DNA of 64,000 bases from positions 124,001 through 188,000 of the forward strand of contig JANPZZ010000026.1 of the NCBI GenBank assembly GCA_024707305.1, read 5' to 3'. The position numbers and the translations under genes were made by a program. This DNA is from Chitinophagaceae bacterium (lineage in GTDB: Bacteria > Bacteroidota > Bacteroidia > Chitinophagales > Chitinophagaceae). The notes beneath the pieces were generated by a model. The model was not told the origin of the DNA. It made no database searches and was given only the letters and a program-made list of their open reading frames with translations. Shown here piece by piece: positions 45,689 to 55,183 of the stretch (position 1 is its first letter; each line of letters opens with the position of its first letter).

Positions 45689-46480
45689 ATGAAAATCGAA
45701 AGAAAAAATCCTATGGGGCGACTGTTGCTCCTGCTGCTGCCACTTTATGTGTTGTCATCATGCAGTACGCAACAACGTATTCCCAATTACCTACAGAATG
45801 TATCGGATACAACCAGACTGGGGCGTGTAGACTTCCCACAACTTCGTATCCAGAAGAATGATCAGTTATCCATACAGGTATTTAGTGCCAGTACAAAAAG
45901 GGAAATTTCTGATGCACCTTTTAACCTGCCCGCAACAGCAAGTACAGATGCTGCAACACAAGGTTACCTGGTAGATGCTGAAGGTAACATCGAATATCCG
46001 ATGCTGGGTTTTATAAAAGCTGAGGGATTAACGCGCCAGGAACTTGCGGACGTCATTAAACGTAAAATCAACGAAAATGATTCAGTACTCTACAATCCTT
46101 CAGTTGTGGTACGATTTCTGAATTTAAGAGTGACCGTTCTGGGTGAAGTAGGGAAACAGGGTATCATCCAGTTTCCCGGTGAACGTGTCAACATTATGGA
46201 AGCAATTGGACTTGCAGGCGGAATTACAGAATTCGGCCTGAAGAATAATATAAAAGTGATCAGGGAAGCAAACGGCGAAAGAGAAGTGGGGATTCTCGAC
46301 CTCTCTTCGGATACCGTTTTCCATTCGCGCTTTTATAATCTCATGCAAAACGATCTCGTACTGGTAGACCCAGCGCCTCGCAAAGCGAAGAAAACTGAAC
46401 AGGAAGCATTCTTCCGTCAGGCCGGTTTCGTAATCAGTATCATCACCGCCACAGCCGTTGTAATCCGTCTTTTCCAATAA
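45689..46480 (+). CDS. Wza-like polysaccharide export lipoprotein
   Basis: 263 residues. Lipobox LSSC (Cys at residue 25), PES domain (residues 50-130; LRIQKNDQLSIQVFSAST, GYLVDAEGNIEYPMLGF), one SLBB domain (VTVLGEVGKQGIIQFPGERV) and a C-terminal hydrophobic segment (FVISIITATAVVIRLF) replacing the outer-membrane helix of E. coli Wza. It should form the outer-membrane export channel with the Wzc-like kinase 24 bp downstream. Confidence 0.9.
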   Translation: MKIERKNPMGRLLLLLLPLYVLSSCSTQQRIPNYLQNVSDTTRLGRVDFPQLRIQKNDQLSIQVFSASTKREISDAPFNLPATASTDAATQGYLVDAEGNIEYPMLGFIKAEGLTRQELADVIKRKINENDSVLYNPSVVVRFLNLRVTVLGEVGKQGIIQFPGERVNIMEAIGLAGGITEFGLKNNIKVIREANGEREVGILDLSSDTVFHSRFYNLMQNDLVLVDPAPRKAKKTEQEAFFRQAGFVISIITATAVVIRLFQ

Positions 46481-46504
46481 ATGAATTTTCATAAATAGTC
46501 CGGA

Positions 46505-48910
46505 ATGGAAGAATCAATCAATAGTACAGGAACCAGGGCGGATGCCGGTGGTTTAAGCCTGAAAGATCTGTTCTATAAATACATCCGTTTTCTCCCTTAT
46601 TTTATACTCTCTGTAGCCATCGCACTGCTGGCCGCTTTTATGTATTTGCGTTATGCCGACCGTTCATATAGTTCCGTTGGGAGTATGCAGATCAAAAGTG
46701 CACAGGGAAATCAACGTTCCGACAAAGTAGAGGACCTGCTTTCCGGAGGCAACAGATCTCAAAATATCCAAAGTGAAATAGAAGTTATTTCTTCCCGTCC
46801 ACTAATGAAACGGGTCGTTCAACGGCTCAACCTTCAATTTTCCATCACAGCAGTTGGGCGTGTACGCGACCAGAACGTGTATGGACAGGCACCTTTTGAA
46901 ATTCTGGTGTACGAGTTGAAAGACTCTACCAAAAGTTTCACATTGAATGTCAAATTTATTGACGATAATAAATTCCGACTCAATAACAGTGAGCAGTCTT
47001 TTGCATTTGGCGATCTGTTGACAAATCGTTTTGGAGTTTTTGTAATTAAACAGCTCTCTGAGCCCGCAGTTGGTCAGGAATACCGCGTACAATGGAGACC
47101 ATTGGAATCAGTTGCACGTAGTTATGCCAGCGCCATCAAAGTGCAACCTAAAGGAAGTGGCACCGGCATATTGACTGTTAGCATGGAAGCAAACAATCCA
47201 CGTCTTGCTGCCGACATCATCAACTCATTGATGGTACAATATGATTCCCTTACGGTGGAACAAAAGAACCATTCCATTGACCAGCGAATCGCTTTCATCG
47301 ATGGCCGATTACACCAGCTAAAAGGTGAAACAGACAGCCTCCAGGAAATAAGTCTCGGTTTTCGTGACAAAAACAACGTAATTGATGCTCAGACACAGAC
47401 AGGTAATTCTTTCGCGATCATCAATGAAGCAGATCGTCGCATCATGCAGGAGGAAATCAAAATGGGGCTGGTGGATTATATCACGGATTATCTCAAACAA
47501 AAGGCAAATCAGTTTACCCAGGTTGTTGTACCCTCCGCATTAGGACTGGAAGATATTGTGTTGAATGATTTAATCTCTGGTTATAACCGTGCACAACTCG
47601 AACGTAAGTCCTTACTCGAATCGAATATTCCTCCCGGTAACCCGGCGGTGCGAGAGATTGAATCTCTGATTGAACAGCAGCGCCAGAGTGTACTCGAGAA
47701 CCTGAAAAACATAAAGGTTACTTACCTGGATGCAATTGGGCAGATCCGTCGCAATACTGATAATGAGCGTACACATTTGAAGGCATTACCAGGAAAAATG
47801 AAAGAGTTGTTAGATGTTGACCGTCAGATCAACACCAAACTTGCACTTTATTCATTGTTAGAAGGTAAGCGCGAAGAAGCTGCGATTGAACGTGCAGCAA
47901 CAACATCTAATTCTACGATCATCGATCAGGCTGGCGAAAACAGAACGCCCGTGAAACCGAACAAAAACATGATCCAGCTAATTGCGATTGTGTTGGGCAT
48001 CGGTATTCCAGCTGCGATACTATTTATCGCAGAGCTGATGAATGACAAAATTCAAACACGCAACGATATCGAACGAATGACTGAAGCACCCATCATCGGT
48101 GAAATCGGGCACTCGTATTCAGATAGCACACTCGTCGTCAATCGCACCAGCAGGAGCATGGTGGCTGAACAATTCAGGACCATCCGATCCAACCTCGACT
48201 ATGTACTCACACGATCTACAAAATTTGTCTGCCTGATTACTTCTTCCTTCAGTGGAGAAGGTAAATCATTTGTAAGTACAAATATGGGAGCTGTATTGGC
48301 TGTAGCTGGTAAGAAATCGGTAATTCTTGAGTTTGATATCCGCAAACCCAAAGTAATGTCGGGGTTGAAAATGGGTAAACATAAAGGTATCTCGAATTAT
48401 CTCGCAGGAAATGCAGAACTGGAAAGCCTGATCATCCCCGTACCCGATTGTGAAAACCTTTATGTACTTCCTTGCGGACCTATTCCTCCCAACCCATCTG
48501 AGCTTTTGTTGGATCCAAGAGTGACGGAGATGTTCGAAAAATTGAAAAGGGACTTTGATGTGGTGATCATCGATACGGCACCCGTTGGCATGGTGAGCGA
48601 TGCGATCACATTAGGCAAATTCGCGGATTGCACACTTTATCTCACACGCCAGGGGCATACATACAAAAAACAAATTGGCCTGGTTGATGAAATGTATCGC
48701 GAGAAAAAATTGCCAAAGGTTTCTATCGTTATCAACGATGTGAAACTGAAACCAGGATACGGTTACTATGGTTATGGTCGTTATGGATATGGATATGGTT
48801 ACGGCGCCCGAGGTTCATACTACGAAGAAGAAGTAACACCGAAGAAAAAGTCTGCTGGGCCGATTCTTTTCAGCCATCAACATATTCAAACGCAAATAAA
48901 TTATCAATAA
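46505..48910 (+). CDS. Wzc-like polysaccharide co-polymerase/tyrosine autokinase
   Basis: 801 residues, intact. Two membrane segments (near 32-50 and 492-515) bracket a Wzz periplasmic domain with coiled coil and GNVR-like region (about 60-480). The cytoplasmic BY-kinase has Walker A SSFSGEGKSFVSTN (near 584), Walker A' ILEFDIRKPK and Walker B VVIIDTAPVGMVSD. The C terminus has a Tyr/Gly tail (GYGYYGYGRYGYGYGYG) with around 13 Tyr, the probable autophosphorylation cluster. It controls polymer length and export with the upstream Wza. No cognate phosphatase (Wzb) is seen. Confidence 0.92.
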   Translation: MEESINSTGTRADAGGLSLKDLFYKYIRFLPYFILSVAIALLAAFMYLRYADRSYSSVGSMQIKSAQGNQRSDKVEDLLSGGNRSQNIQSEIEVISSRPLMKRVVQRLNLQFSITAVGRVRDQNVYGQAPFEILVYELKDSTKSFTLNVKFIDDNKFRLNNSEQSFAFGDLLTNRFGVFVIKQLSEPAVGQEYRVQWRPLESVARSYASAIKVQPKGSGTGILTVSMEANNPRLAADIINSLMVQYDSLTVEQKNHSIDQRIAFIDGRLHQLKGETDSLQEISLGFRDKNNVIDAQTQTGNSFAIINEADRRIMQEEIKMGLVDYITDYLKQKANQFTQVVVPSALGLEDIVLNDLISGYNRAQLERKSLLESNIPPGNPAVREIESLIEQQRQSVLENLKNIKVTYLDAIGQIRRNTDNERTHLKALPGKMKELLDVDRQINTKLALYSLLEGKREEAAIERAATTSNSTIIDQAGENRTPVKPNKNMIQLIAIVLGIGIPAAILFIAELMNDKIQTRNDIERMTEAPIIGEIGHSYSDSTLVVNRTSRSMVAEQFRTIRSNLDYVLTRSTKFVCLITSSFSGEGKSFVSTNMGAVLAVAGKKSVILEFDIRKPKVMSGLKMGKHKGISNYLAGNAELESLIIPVPDCENLYVLPCGPIPPNPSELLLDPRVTEMFEKLKRDFDVVIIDTAPVGMVSDAITLGKFADCTLYLTRQGHTYKKQIGLVDEMYREKKLPKVSIVINDVKLKPGYGYYGYGRYGYGYGYGARGSYYEEEVTPKKKSAGPILFSHQHIQTQINYQ

Positions 48911-48957
48911 AAAAAGACCGGGAATATTTTTGAAAAGACGTCCGGCGTTTTCTGACT

Positions 48958-49896
48958 ATGAAAATATTGGTGACAGGCGGTGCCGGTTTTATTGGGTCGC
49001 ACCTTGCTGAAAAACTGTTGTCGCTTGATCAGGTAACGGAAGTACGTGTGTTCGATAATCTTGCTACCGGTTCTTTGGAGAACATCGCAGGGTTTAAAGA
49101 TCATCCTAAGTTTCGTTTTATTGAAGGCGATATCCGTGATTATGAAGCATGTCTCGCGGCATGCGATGGAATTGACAGAATTACTCACCAGGCAGCACTC
49201 GGTTCTGTACCGCGCAGCATCAATGATCCCCTCACGAGCAATAATGTAAACATCACAGGTACACTCAATATGTTTACAGCAGCAAAAGAAAAAGGCGTGC
49301 AACGCGTGATTTACGCCGCCAGTTCATCTACCTATGGTGATCATCCTGGTTTGCCAAAAGTTGAGGATGTAATTGGTAAACCACTATCACCTTACGCAGT
49401 TACAAAATATGTAAACGAACTGTATGCACAGGTGTATGCGCGACTGTATAAACTGGAACTAATCGGCTTGCGATATTTCAACATTTTTGGACCCAGGCAA
49501 AATCCCAATGGCCCATATGCTGCAGTTATTCCTTTGTTTGTGCAGGCACTGAAACAAAAAAAGCCGCCAACAATCAACGGCGATGGTTCACATAGTCGCG
49601 ATTTTACTTTTGTAGCAAATGCTGTGAATGCTAATATCCTGGCGTTATTTACTGAAAACGCAGAAGCTGTAAACCAGGTATACAATATCGCTTGCGGGCA
49701 TCAGACTTCATTGCTCGAACTTTTCAATATTTTGAAACAACATGCAGGTTCAGATATGCAACCTGTTCTTGGTCCCGAGCGTGCAGGTGATGTGAAACAT
49801 AGTCTTGCAAATATTGACAAAGCAAAAACATTGTTGGGTTATGAACCTCTCGTTTCTGTTGAAGAAGGACTTTTGAAGACCTGGCAGGCAGGATGA
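48958..49896 (+). CDS. NAD-dependent UDP-sugar 4-epimerase (WbpP/GalE-like SDR)
   Basis: 312 residues, intact. NAD motif TGGAGFIGSHLAEKL, catalytic Ser-Tyr-Lys in SSSTYGDHPGLP and YAVTKYVNELYA, and RYFNIFGPRQNPNGPYAAVI. The SSSTYGDHPGLPKVED pattern is like UDP-GlcNAc/UDP-GlcNAcA 4-epimerases of the WbpP/TviC group rather than plain GalE. It supplies a nucleotide sugar for the locus; the exact substrate is not certain. Confidence 0.85.
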   Translation: MKILVTGGAGFIGSHLAEKLLSLDQVTEVRVFDNLATGSLENIAGFKDHPKFRFIEGDIRDYEACLAACDGIDRITHQAALGSVPRSINDPLTSNNVNITGTLNMFTAAKEKGVQRVIYAASSSTYGDHPGLPKVEDVIGKPLSPYAVTKYVNELYAQVYARLYKLELIGLRYFNIFGPRQNPNGPYAAVIPLFVQALKQKKPPTINGDGSHSRDFTFVANAVNANILALFTENAEAVNQVYNIACGHQTSLLELFNILKQHAGSDMQPVLGPERAGDVKHSLANIDKAKTLLGYEPLVSVEEGLLKTWQAG

Positions 49897-49909
49897 AGAG
49901 GCGCGAAAT

Positions 49910-49960
49910 GTGACGATATGATAATGTGATAATGTGGCAACGTGGTAATGTGAAAAATTG
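49910..49960. repeat. Degenerate 8-nt array (left-arm words only)
   Basis: Words of the form GATAATGT, GGTAATGT and GAAATGTG follow the epimerase stop. There is no complementary right arm before rfbB at 50007. Confidence 0.55.
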
Positions 49961-50006
49961 AATTCAGATCTTAAATAAAAACCATAAACCTTTACTTAAT
50001 CTTCCA

Positions 50007-51059
50007 ATGGAAAAAACAATTTTTATCACAGGTGGTGCCGGCTTTATCGGCTCGCATGTGGTTCGCCTTTTCGTAACGAAATATCCGAATTACCGCATTG
50101 TCAACCTGGATGCGCTTACGTATGCAGGCAACCTGGAGAACCTGCGTGATATTGAAAACAGCAACAACTATATTTTTGAAAAAATAAATATTCTTGACGC
50201 AGAAGGTTTGGCGAAGTTGTTTCAACATTACCAACCCGATGGCATCATCCACCTTGCAGCAGAATCGCATGTAGACAGGAGCATTCTTTCTCCACTCGAT
50301 TTTGTTTATACAAATGTTATTGGCACCGTCAACCTGCTCAATGCCGCCAAAGAAAGTTGGAAAGACAACTTTGAAGGCAAACGTTTTTATCATGTTTCAA
50401 CCGACGAAGTATACGGTGCACTCGGCGAAACAGGTTTCTTTACAGAAGAAACAAAATACGATCCCCATTCCCCTTACAGCGCCAGTAAAGCTAGCAGCGA
50501 TCATTTTGTGCGTGCTTATGGCGACACCTATGGCCTTCCTGTTGTGATCAGCAATTGCAGCAACAACTACGGCCCCAACCACTTCCCCGAAAAATTGATT
50601 CCTCTTTTCATTAATAATATTATTGAAAAGAAACCGCTGCCTGTATATGGCGACGGACTGTACACGCGCGACTGGCTTTTTGTAAAAGACCATGCGATCG
50701 CTATCGACCTGGTTTATCACAAGGGCGCAAATCACAGTACCTATAATATCGGCGGGTTTAACGAATGGAAAAATATTGACCTCGTTAAACTACTTTGCCA
50801 GCAGATGGACAAGAAGCTGGGCAATGAGCCCGGTACCAGTGATAAACTGATTACTTACATCAAAGATCGCCCCGGACATGACCGCCGTTATGCGATTGAT
50901 GCCAGCAGGATCAATAAAGAGCTGGGCTGGAAACCAAGTGTAACTTTTGAAGAAGGATTGCAACAAACCATCGACTGGTATTTTGAAAATCAGGAATGGT
51001 TGCGTCATGTTACCAGCGGAGAATATCAGCATTATTACGCGAATCAATACGAGAATTAA
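50007..51059 (+). CDS. rfbB: dTDP-glucose 4,6-dehydratase
   Basis: 350 residues, intact. NAD motif TGGAGFIGSHVVRLF, HLAAESHVDRSI, catalytic STDEVYGALGE and YSASKASSDHFVRAY, then NCSNNYGPNHFPEKLIPL. Makes dTDP-4-keto-6-deoxyglucose from dTDP-glucose. Paired with rfbA; rfbC and rfbD are not in the window, so the end product is open. Confidence 0.95.
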   Translation: MEKTIFITGGAGFIGSHVVRLFVTKYPNYRIVNLDALTYAGNLENLRDIENSNNYIFEKINILDAEGLAKLFQHYQPDGIIHLAAESHVDRSILSPLDFVYTNVIGTVNLLNAAKESWKDNFEGKRFYHVSTDEVYGALGETGFFTEETKYDPHSPYSASKASSDHFVRAYGDTYGLPVVISNCSNNYGPNHFPEKLIPLFINNIIEKKPLPVYGDGLYTRDWLFVKDHAIAIDLVYHKGANHSTYNIGGFNEWKNIDLVKLLCQQMDKKLGNEPGTSDKLITYIKDRPGHDRRYAIDASRINKELGWKPSVTFEEGLQQTIDWYFENQEWLRHVTSGEYQHYYANQYEN

Positions 51060-51153
51060 TAAATTAATATACGGTCGTTTAGCAGCTGCGTAAGTGGCTA
51101 GATGATTATATCCATACCTCTGAACCAACAACCTAAACCATAACTATTATTTT

Positions 51154-52025
51154 ATGAAAGGAATTATACTGGCGGAGGCTCCGGCACCAGGCTTTATCCT
51201 ATTACTAAAGCCATCTCCAAACAGTTGATGCCCATCTACGACAAGCCGATGATTTATTATCCGCTGTCTACACTGATGATGGCGGGAATTCGAGAGATTC
51301 TCATCATCACAACACCTGAAGACAACCTTTCTTTCCGCCGCCTGCTGGGTGATGGAAGCCAGGTCGGTTGCCGATTTGAATACGCAATTCAGGAAGTGCC
51401 AAACGGACTGGCACAGGCCTTTGTAATTGGTGAAAAATTTATTGGAAACGATAGAGTAGCACTTGTTCTTGGCGACAACATATTTTACGGCGTGGGCCTG
51501 GGAAGTCAGTTGAAGAAACTGGCGAACGTTGAAGGCGGTTACGTATTCGCCTACCAGGTGTCGGATCCTGAACGCTATGGCGTGGTTGAATTTGATGCTG
51601 ACGCAAAAGCGGTAAGTATTGAAGAAAAACCGGAGAAACCCAAGTCAAACTACGCGGTTCCCGGTTTATATTTTTACGACAATGAAGTGGTAAAGATTGC
51701 TAAAGAACTTAAGCCCTCACCACGCGGAGAGTATGAAATTACAGATGTGAATAAGGAATACCTGCGTCGTGGCACATTGAAAGTGGCTGTACTCGACCGC
51801 GGTACAGCATGGCTCGATACAGGGACTTTCGATTCACTGAGTGATGCGAGCGAATTTGTTCGCGTAATTGAAAAAAGACAGGGCACGAAGATTGGATGTA
51901 TAGAAGAGGTGGCTTATCGCAATGGGTTTATTGACAGCAACCAATTAGAAAAGACTGCGACTACTCTTGCTAAAAGTGGTTATGGCGCCTATTTGCAACG
52001 TCTTTTGCAAAGTTCTGTTAGATGA
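51154..52025 (+). CDS. rfbA: Glucose-1-phosphate thymidylyltransferase, one frameshift
   Basis: About 291 residues. Makes dTDP-glucose for rfbB. Start [19 protein letters not shown] at 51154 requires one extra G near 51178 (GCGGAGG to GCGGGAGG). Beyond it the protein is intact: [49 protein letters not shown]-type substrate loop and [10 protein letters not shown]. Confidence 0.93.
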
Positions 52026-52089
52026 AGTTTGATATTAAAGCAGAAAGAAAGTTATAAATTGCTAAATTCATCTAATATTCTAAATCTAT

Positions 52090-53035
52090 ATGTATTTCTA
52101 AAGTATTGTCGCCGGTAACCGGAAAAGATGGCGTTCAAAAATTTGATTCCGTAGATGCGGCGTCGATCGTAAATCTATATAAAAAGCAACTGGACGTAGA
52201 CGTTTCTCAGGTCTTTCAGGGTTTAAGTAAAATCGAAATTCTGAAATGCGGGCAGACCGGATATCATTTTTATTACCCATTCAATCTGGCTGGTGATGCT
52301 GCATTTTATGAAGAATTACAGCATAAAATGACCGGAAATCTCTCCTATTACAGAGGGTGGGGTTATGATCATGCATTTGCGATAAATAAAGTGCGGCCTA
52401 ACGAAGCTGTTCTTGATATTGGCTGTGGCTCGGGAAACTTTCTTGAAAAAGCAAGGGAGATTACTGATAATGTGACAGGATTGGAATTTAACGAAAAGGC
52501 TATCAACGAGTGTAGGAAAAAAGGATTAAGTGTCCAAAACGAGACCATTGAAAAACATGCTGGCAGCAATCCTGAAAAGTATGACCTGGTTTGCATCTTC
52601 CAGGTGCTCGAACATATTTACGATATAAAGCCGTTTTTGGAAGCTTCTGTAGCTACGGTAAAAAAGGGGGGCAGACTAATAATCGGAGTGCCAAACAATG
52701 AACCATACCTGCAAGGCTATCACAAGTACTCTACATTAAATCTTCCTCCCCATCATATGGGCATGTGGAACAAAAGCTCGTTTGAGAAAATTCAGGATGT
52801 ATATGGGATTAAGCTCCTGGAAGTTGTTTACGACGGTAAGGCTACCCTGACACTCGACATGTACTACAGAGCTAAAATGTTGTGGGGAATTAAATCTGAA
52901 ATTCAACATCACACGAAACTGGAAAAATTGAAGATGCTGCTTGCTGCGCCAATAACTTTCTTCCCGAGTTTTTACCGCAAAATAACCCGTGGACTAAGTT
53001 CTCGAAATATCGTGGTGGTATTTGAAAAGATCTGA
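52090..53035 (+). CDS. Class I SAM-dependent methyltransferase, probable 5' frameshift
   Basis: About 315 residues. SAM motif VLDIGCGSGNFLEKA, acidic motif II region TGLEFNEKAI and LVCIFQVLEHIYDIKPFL. The frame open from TTG 52106 joins, with one inserted base near 52094, to ATG 52090 giving MYISKVLSPVTGKDG; either start is possible. The N-terminal part (LKCGQTGYHFYYPFNLAGD) resembles sugar or lipid methyltransferases of polysaccharide loci. Substrate unknown. Confidence 0.8.
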
Positions 53036-53098
53036 TAACAGCCAACATTCTTCCACATCATCTCATAACATTTCAAATAATAATAACAATCAATTTCT

Positions 53099-53980
53099 AT
53101 GTTCAACTTTAACTATCAAACCCCCAAAGTCATTGCCGAGATAGGCTGCAACCACATGGGTGATTTTGGAATCGCAAAGGAGCTTTTGCAACTTGCCAAA
53201 AACTGTGGTGTACAATATGGAAAATTTCAAAAGAGAAATAATAAAGAGTTACTGACTGAAGAACAATATAATGCTCCACACCCCAACCCGCATAATTCTT
53301 ATGGTGACACTTACGGTGCTCATCGTGAATTTCTTGAGTTTTCACAGGATCAACATGCAGAGCTGAAAAAATTTGCAGAGTCAATTGGAATCGGTTATTC
53401 CACTTCCGTATGGGATCTCACTTCTGCTCGTGAGATTATCGCACTGGAACCTGAGTTTATTAAGGTTCCTTCAGCATGTAACAATCACTATGAAATGCTG
53501 CGTTGCCTTCGCGATGAGTACAAAGGTGGAATCCACCTCTCAACCGGAATGACTACGGGCGAAGAACTACAACAGGTAGTTGAATTTTTCGAAGAAACGA
53601 ATCAGGCAAAAGATCGCCTTGTGCTTTATAACTGCACTTCCGGCTACCCGGTTCCATTTAAAGATATTTGTCTGCTTGAAATTAATAGATTGTATGACAA
53701 GTATGAAAGCCGCGTTCAGGCAATCGGTTTCTCCGGACACCACCTTGGCATTATGGCTGATATTGCAGCTTACACCCTGGGAGCGCACTGGATCGAAAGA
53801 CATTTTACAAAAAATCGCGCATGGAAGGGTACTGATCACGCTGCCTCATTAGAAGTTCCAGGTTTGCAGAAGCTGATGCGTGATCTTGACCACGCATATG
53901 AGGCATTGCGCTATAAAGAAACAGAGATACTTGAAATTGAGCAGGTGCAGCGCGACAAGCTGAAGTTCAGAACAAAATAA
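53099..53980 (+). CDS. neuB: NeuB-family nonulosonic acid synthase without SAF domain
   Basis: 293 residues, intact. Condenses phosphoenolpyruvate with a mannosamine- or mannose-type sugar. The TIM-barrel marks are KVIAEIGCNHMGDFGIAKEL, KFQKRNNKELL, FIKVPSACNNHYEML, HLSTGMTT and IGFSGHHLGIMADIAAYTLGA plus HFTKNRAWKGTDHAASLE. Typical bacterial NeuB (~340 residues) carries a C-terminal SAF (antifreeze-like) domain; this protein stops at the barrel. The next gene is a CMP-sugar synthetase-phosphatase fusion, so the pair makes a CMP-activated nonulosonate. Confidence 0.9.
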   Translation: MFNFNYQTPKVIAEIGCNHMGDFGIAKELLQLAKNCGVQYGKFQKRNNKELLTEEQYNAPHPNPHNSYGDTYGAHREFLEFSQDQHAELKKFAESIGIGYSTSVWDLTSAREIIALEPEFIKVPSACNNHYEMLRCLRDEYKGGIHLSTGMTTGEELQQVVEFFEETNQAKDRLVLYNCTSGYPVPFKDICLLEINRLYDKYESRVQAIGFSGHHLGIMADIAAYTLGAHWIERHFTKNRAWKGTDHAASLEVPGLQKLMRDLDHAYEALRYKETEILEIEQVQRDKLKFRTK

Positions 53981-53998
53981 TTCTTACGATCGCATAAT

Positions 53999-55183
53999 AT
54001 GGCAATAGCGTTTATACCGGCGAGAGGTGGAAGTAAATCGATTCCCGGAAAAAATATCAAAAATTTCTGCGGTCGGCCGCTTTTGTATTGGTCTATACTG
54101 GCGCTCGAGAAAAGTGAAGAGGTAACGCGCATTGTTGTGGCAACCGATTCGCCTGAGATTCGACACACTGTCTTAGGTTTTGGATTCGAAAAGCTGGAAG
54201 TTTACAACCGAGAAGAGGAAAATGCACAGGATCATTCATCAACCGAAGCGGTGATGCTGGAGTTTCTTGCAGGCCATACGCTTCCCGACGACGAATTATT
54301 TATTCTGGCTCAGGCAACAAATCCATTTTTCACAACCGCAGATATTGATCAGGCTATCAAACAACTGCAACAGCAACGAGCCGATTCGCTGCTTACTTGT
54401 GTTCGTAACAAAAGGTTTTACTGGAAGGAAGATGGAACGTCGATTAATTACGATTATCGGCAACGGCCAAGGAGACAGGATTTTGATGGTATACTGATGG
54501 AAAACGGCGCATTTTATATTAATAAAATTGCCAGCATCAGGAGAGACCACAATCGTCTTAGCGGAAAAATTGCAGTCTATGAAATGCCGGAATTTACCGC
54601 GTTCGAAATAGATGAGCCTTCTGACTGGATTATCATGGAAAAACTTTTCCAGGTAAATGGCCTGGCAGGCGAATCCGGTTTCGGCAATATTAAATTGTTT
54701 GTATCAGATGTTGATGGTGTGCTGACGGATGCGGGAATGTATTACTCCGAATCGGGTGATGAGATGAAAAAATTCAATACACACGATGGAATGGGTTTCC
54801 AGTTACTGCGAAACGCCGGCATAAAGACGGGGATCGTGACCACTGAAAACACACAAATAGTTGAACGAAGAGCAAAGAAATTAAAAATTGATTATTTATT
54901 CCAGGGCAAAGGATTTGGAGGCAAACTGGAAGTGATTAAAGAAATGTGTTCATTGGAAAATATTCAATTGAATAATGTCGCTTATATTGGTGATGACCTC
55001 AATTGCCTGGAAGCATTAAACGCAGTAGGTGTAAAAGCATGTCCTGCCAACGCAGTTGATCGCGTAAAAGACATTCCGGGAATTGTGCACTTAACAAGGA
55101 GAGGCGGAGAAGGTGCCGTAAGGGAGTTTGTCGACCTGCTTTTGAATCATATACAGCATACTTCTAAAAGTCAAGACAAGTAA
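53999..55183 (+). CDS. neuA: CMP-nonulosonate synthetase fused to a KdsC-like HAD phosphatase
   Basis: 394 residues, intact. Residues 1-225 are an N-acylneuraminate cytidylyltransferase (IPARGGSKSIPGKNIKNFCG; LAQATNPFF; EIDEPSDW). Residues 233-394 are a HAD phosphatase of the KdsC type (LFVSDVDGVLTDAGMYYSE; THDGMGFQLLRNAGIKTGIV; YIGDDLNCLEA). The order matches animal CMAS. Since no NeuC epimerase is present, the HAD part may dephosphorylate a 9-phosphate made by NeuB before CMP transfer. Stop and next start overlap (ATG 55183). Confidence 0.9.
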   Translation: MAIAFIPARGGSKSIPGKNIKNFCGRPLLYWSILALEKSEEVTRIVVATDSPEIRHTVLGFGFEKLEVYNREEENAQDHSSTEAVMLEFLAGHTLPDDELFILAQATNPFFTTADIDQAIKQLQQQRADSLLTCVRNKRFYWKEDGTSINYDYRQRPRRQDFDGILMENGAFYINKIASIRRDHNRLSGKIAVYEMPEFTAFEIDEPSDWIIMEKLFQVNGLAGESGFGNIKLFVSDVDGVLTDAGMYYSESGDEMKKFNTHDGMGFQLLRNAGIKTGIVTTENTQIVERRAKKLKIDYLFQGKGFGGKLEVIKEMCSLENIQLNNVAYIGDDLNCLEALNAVGVKACPANAVDRVKDIPGIVHLTRRGGEGAVREFVDLLLNHIQHTSKSQDK

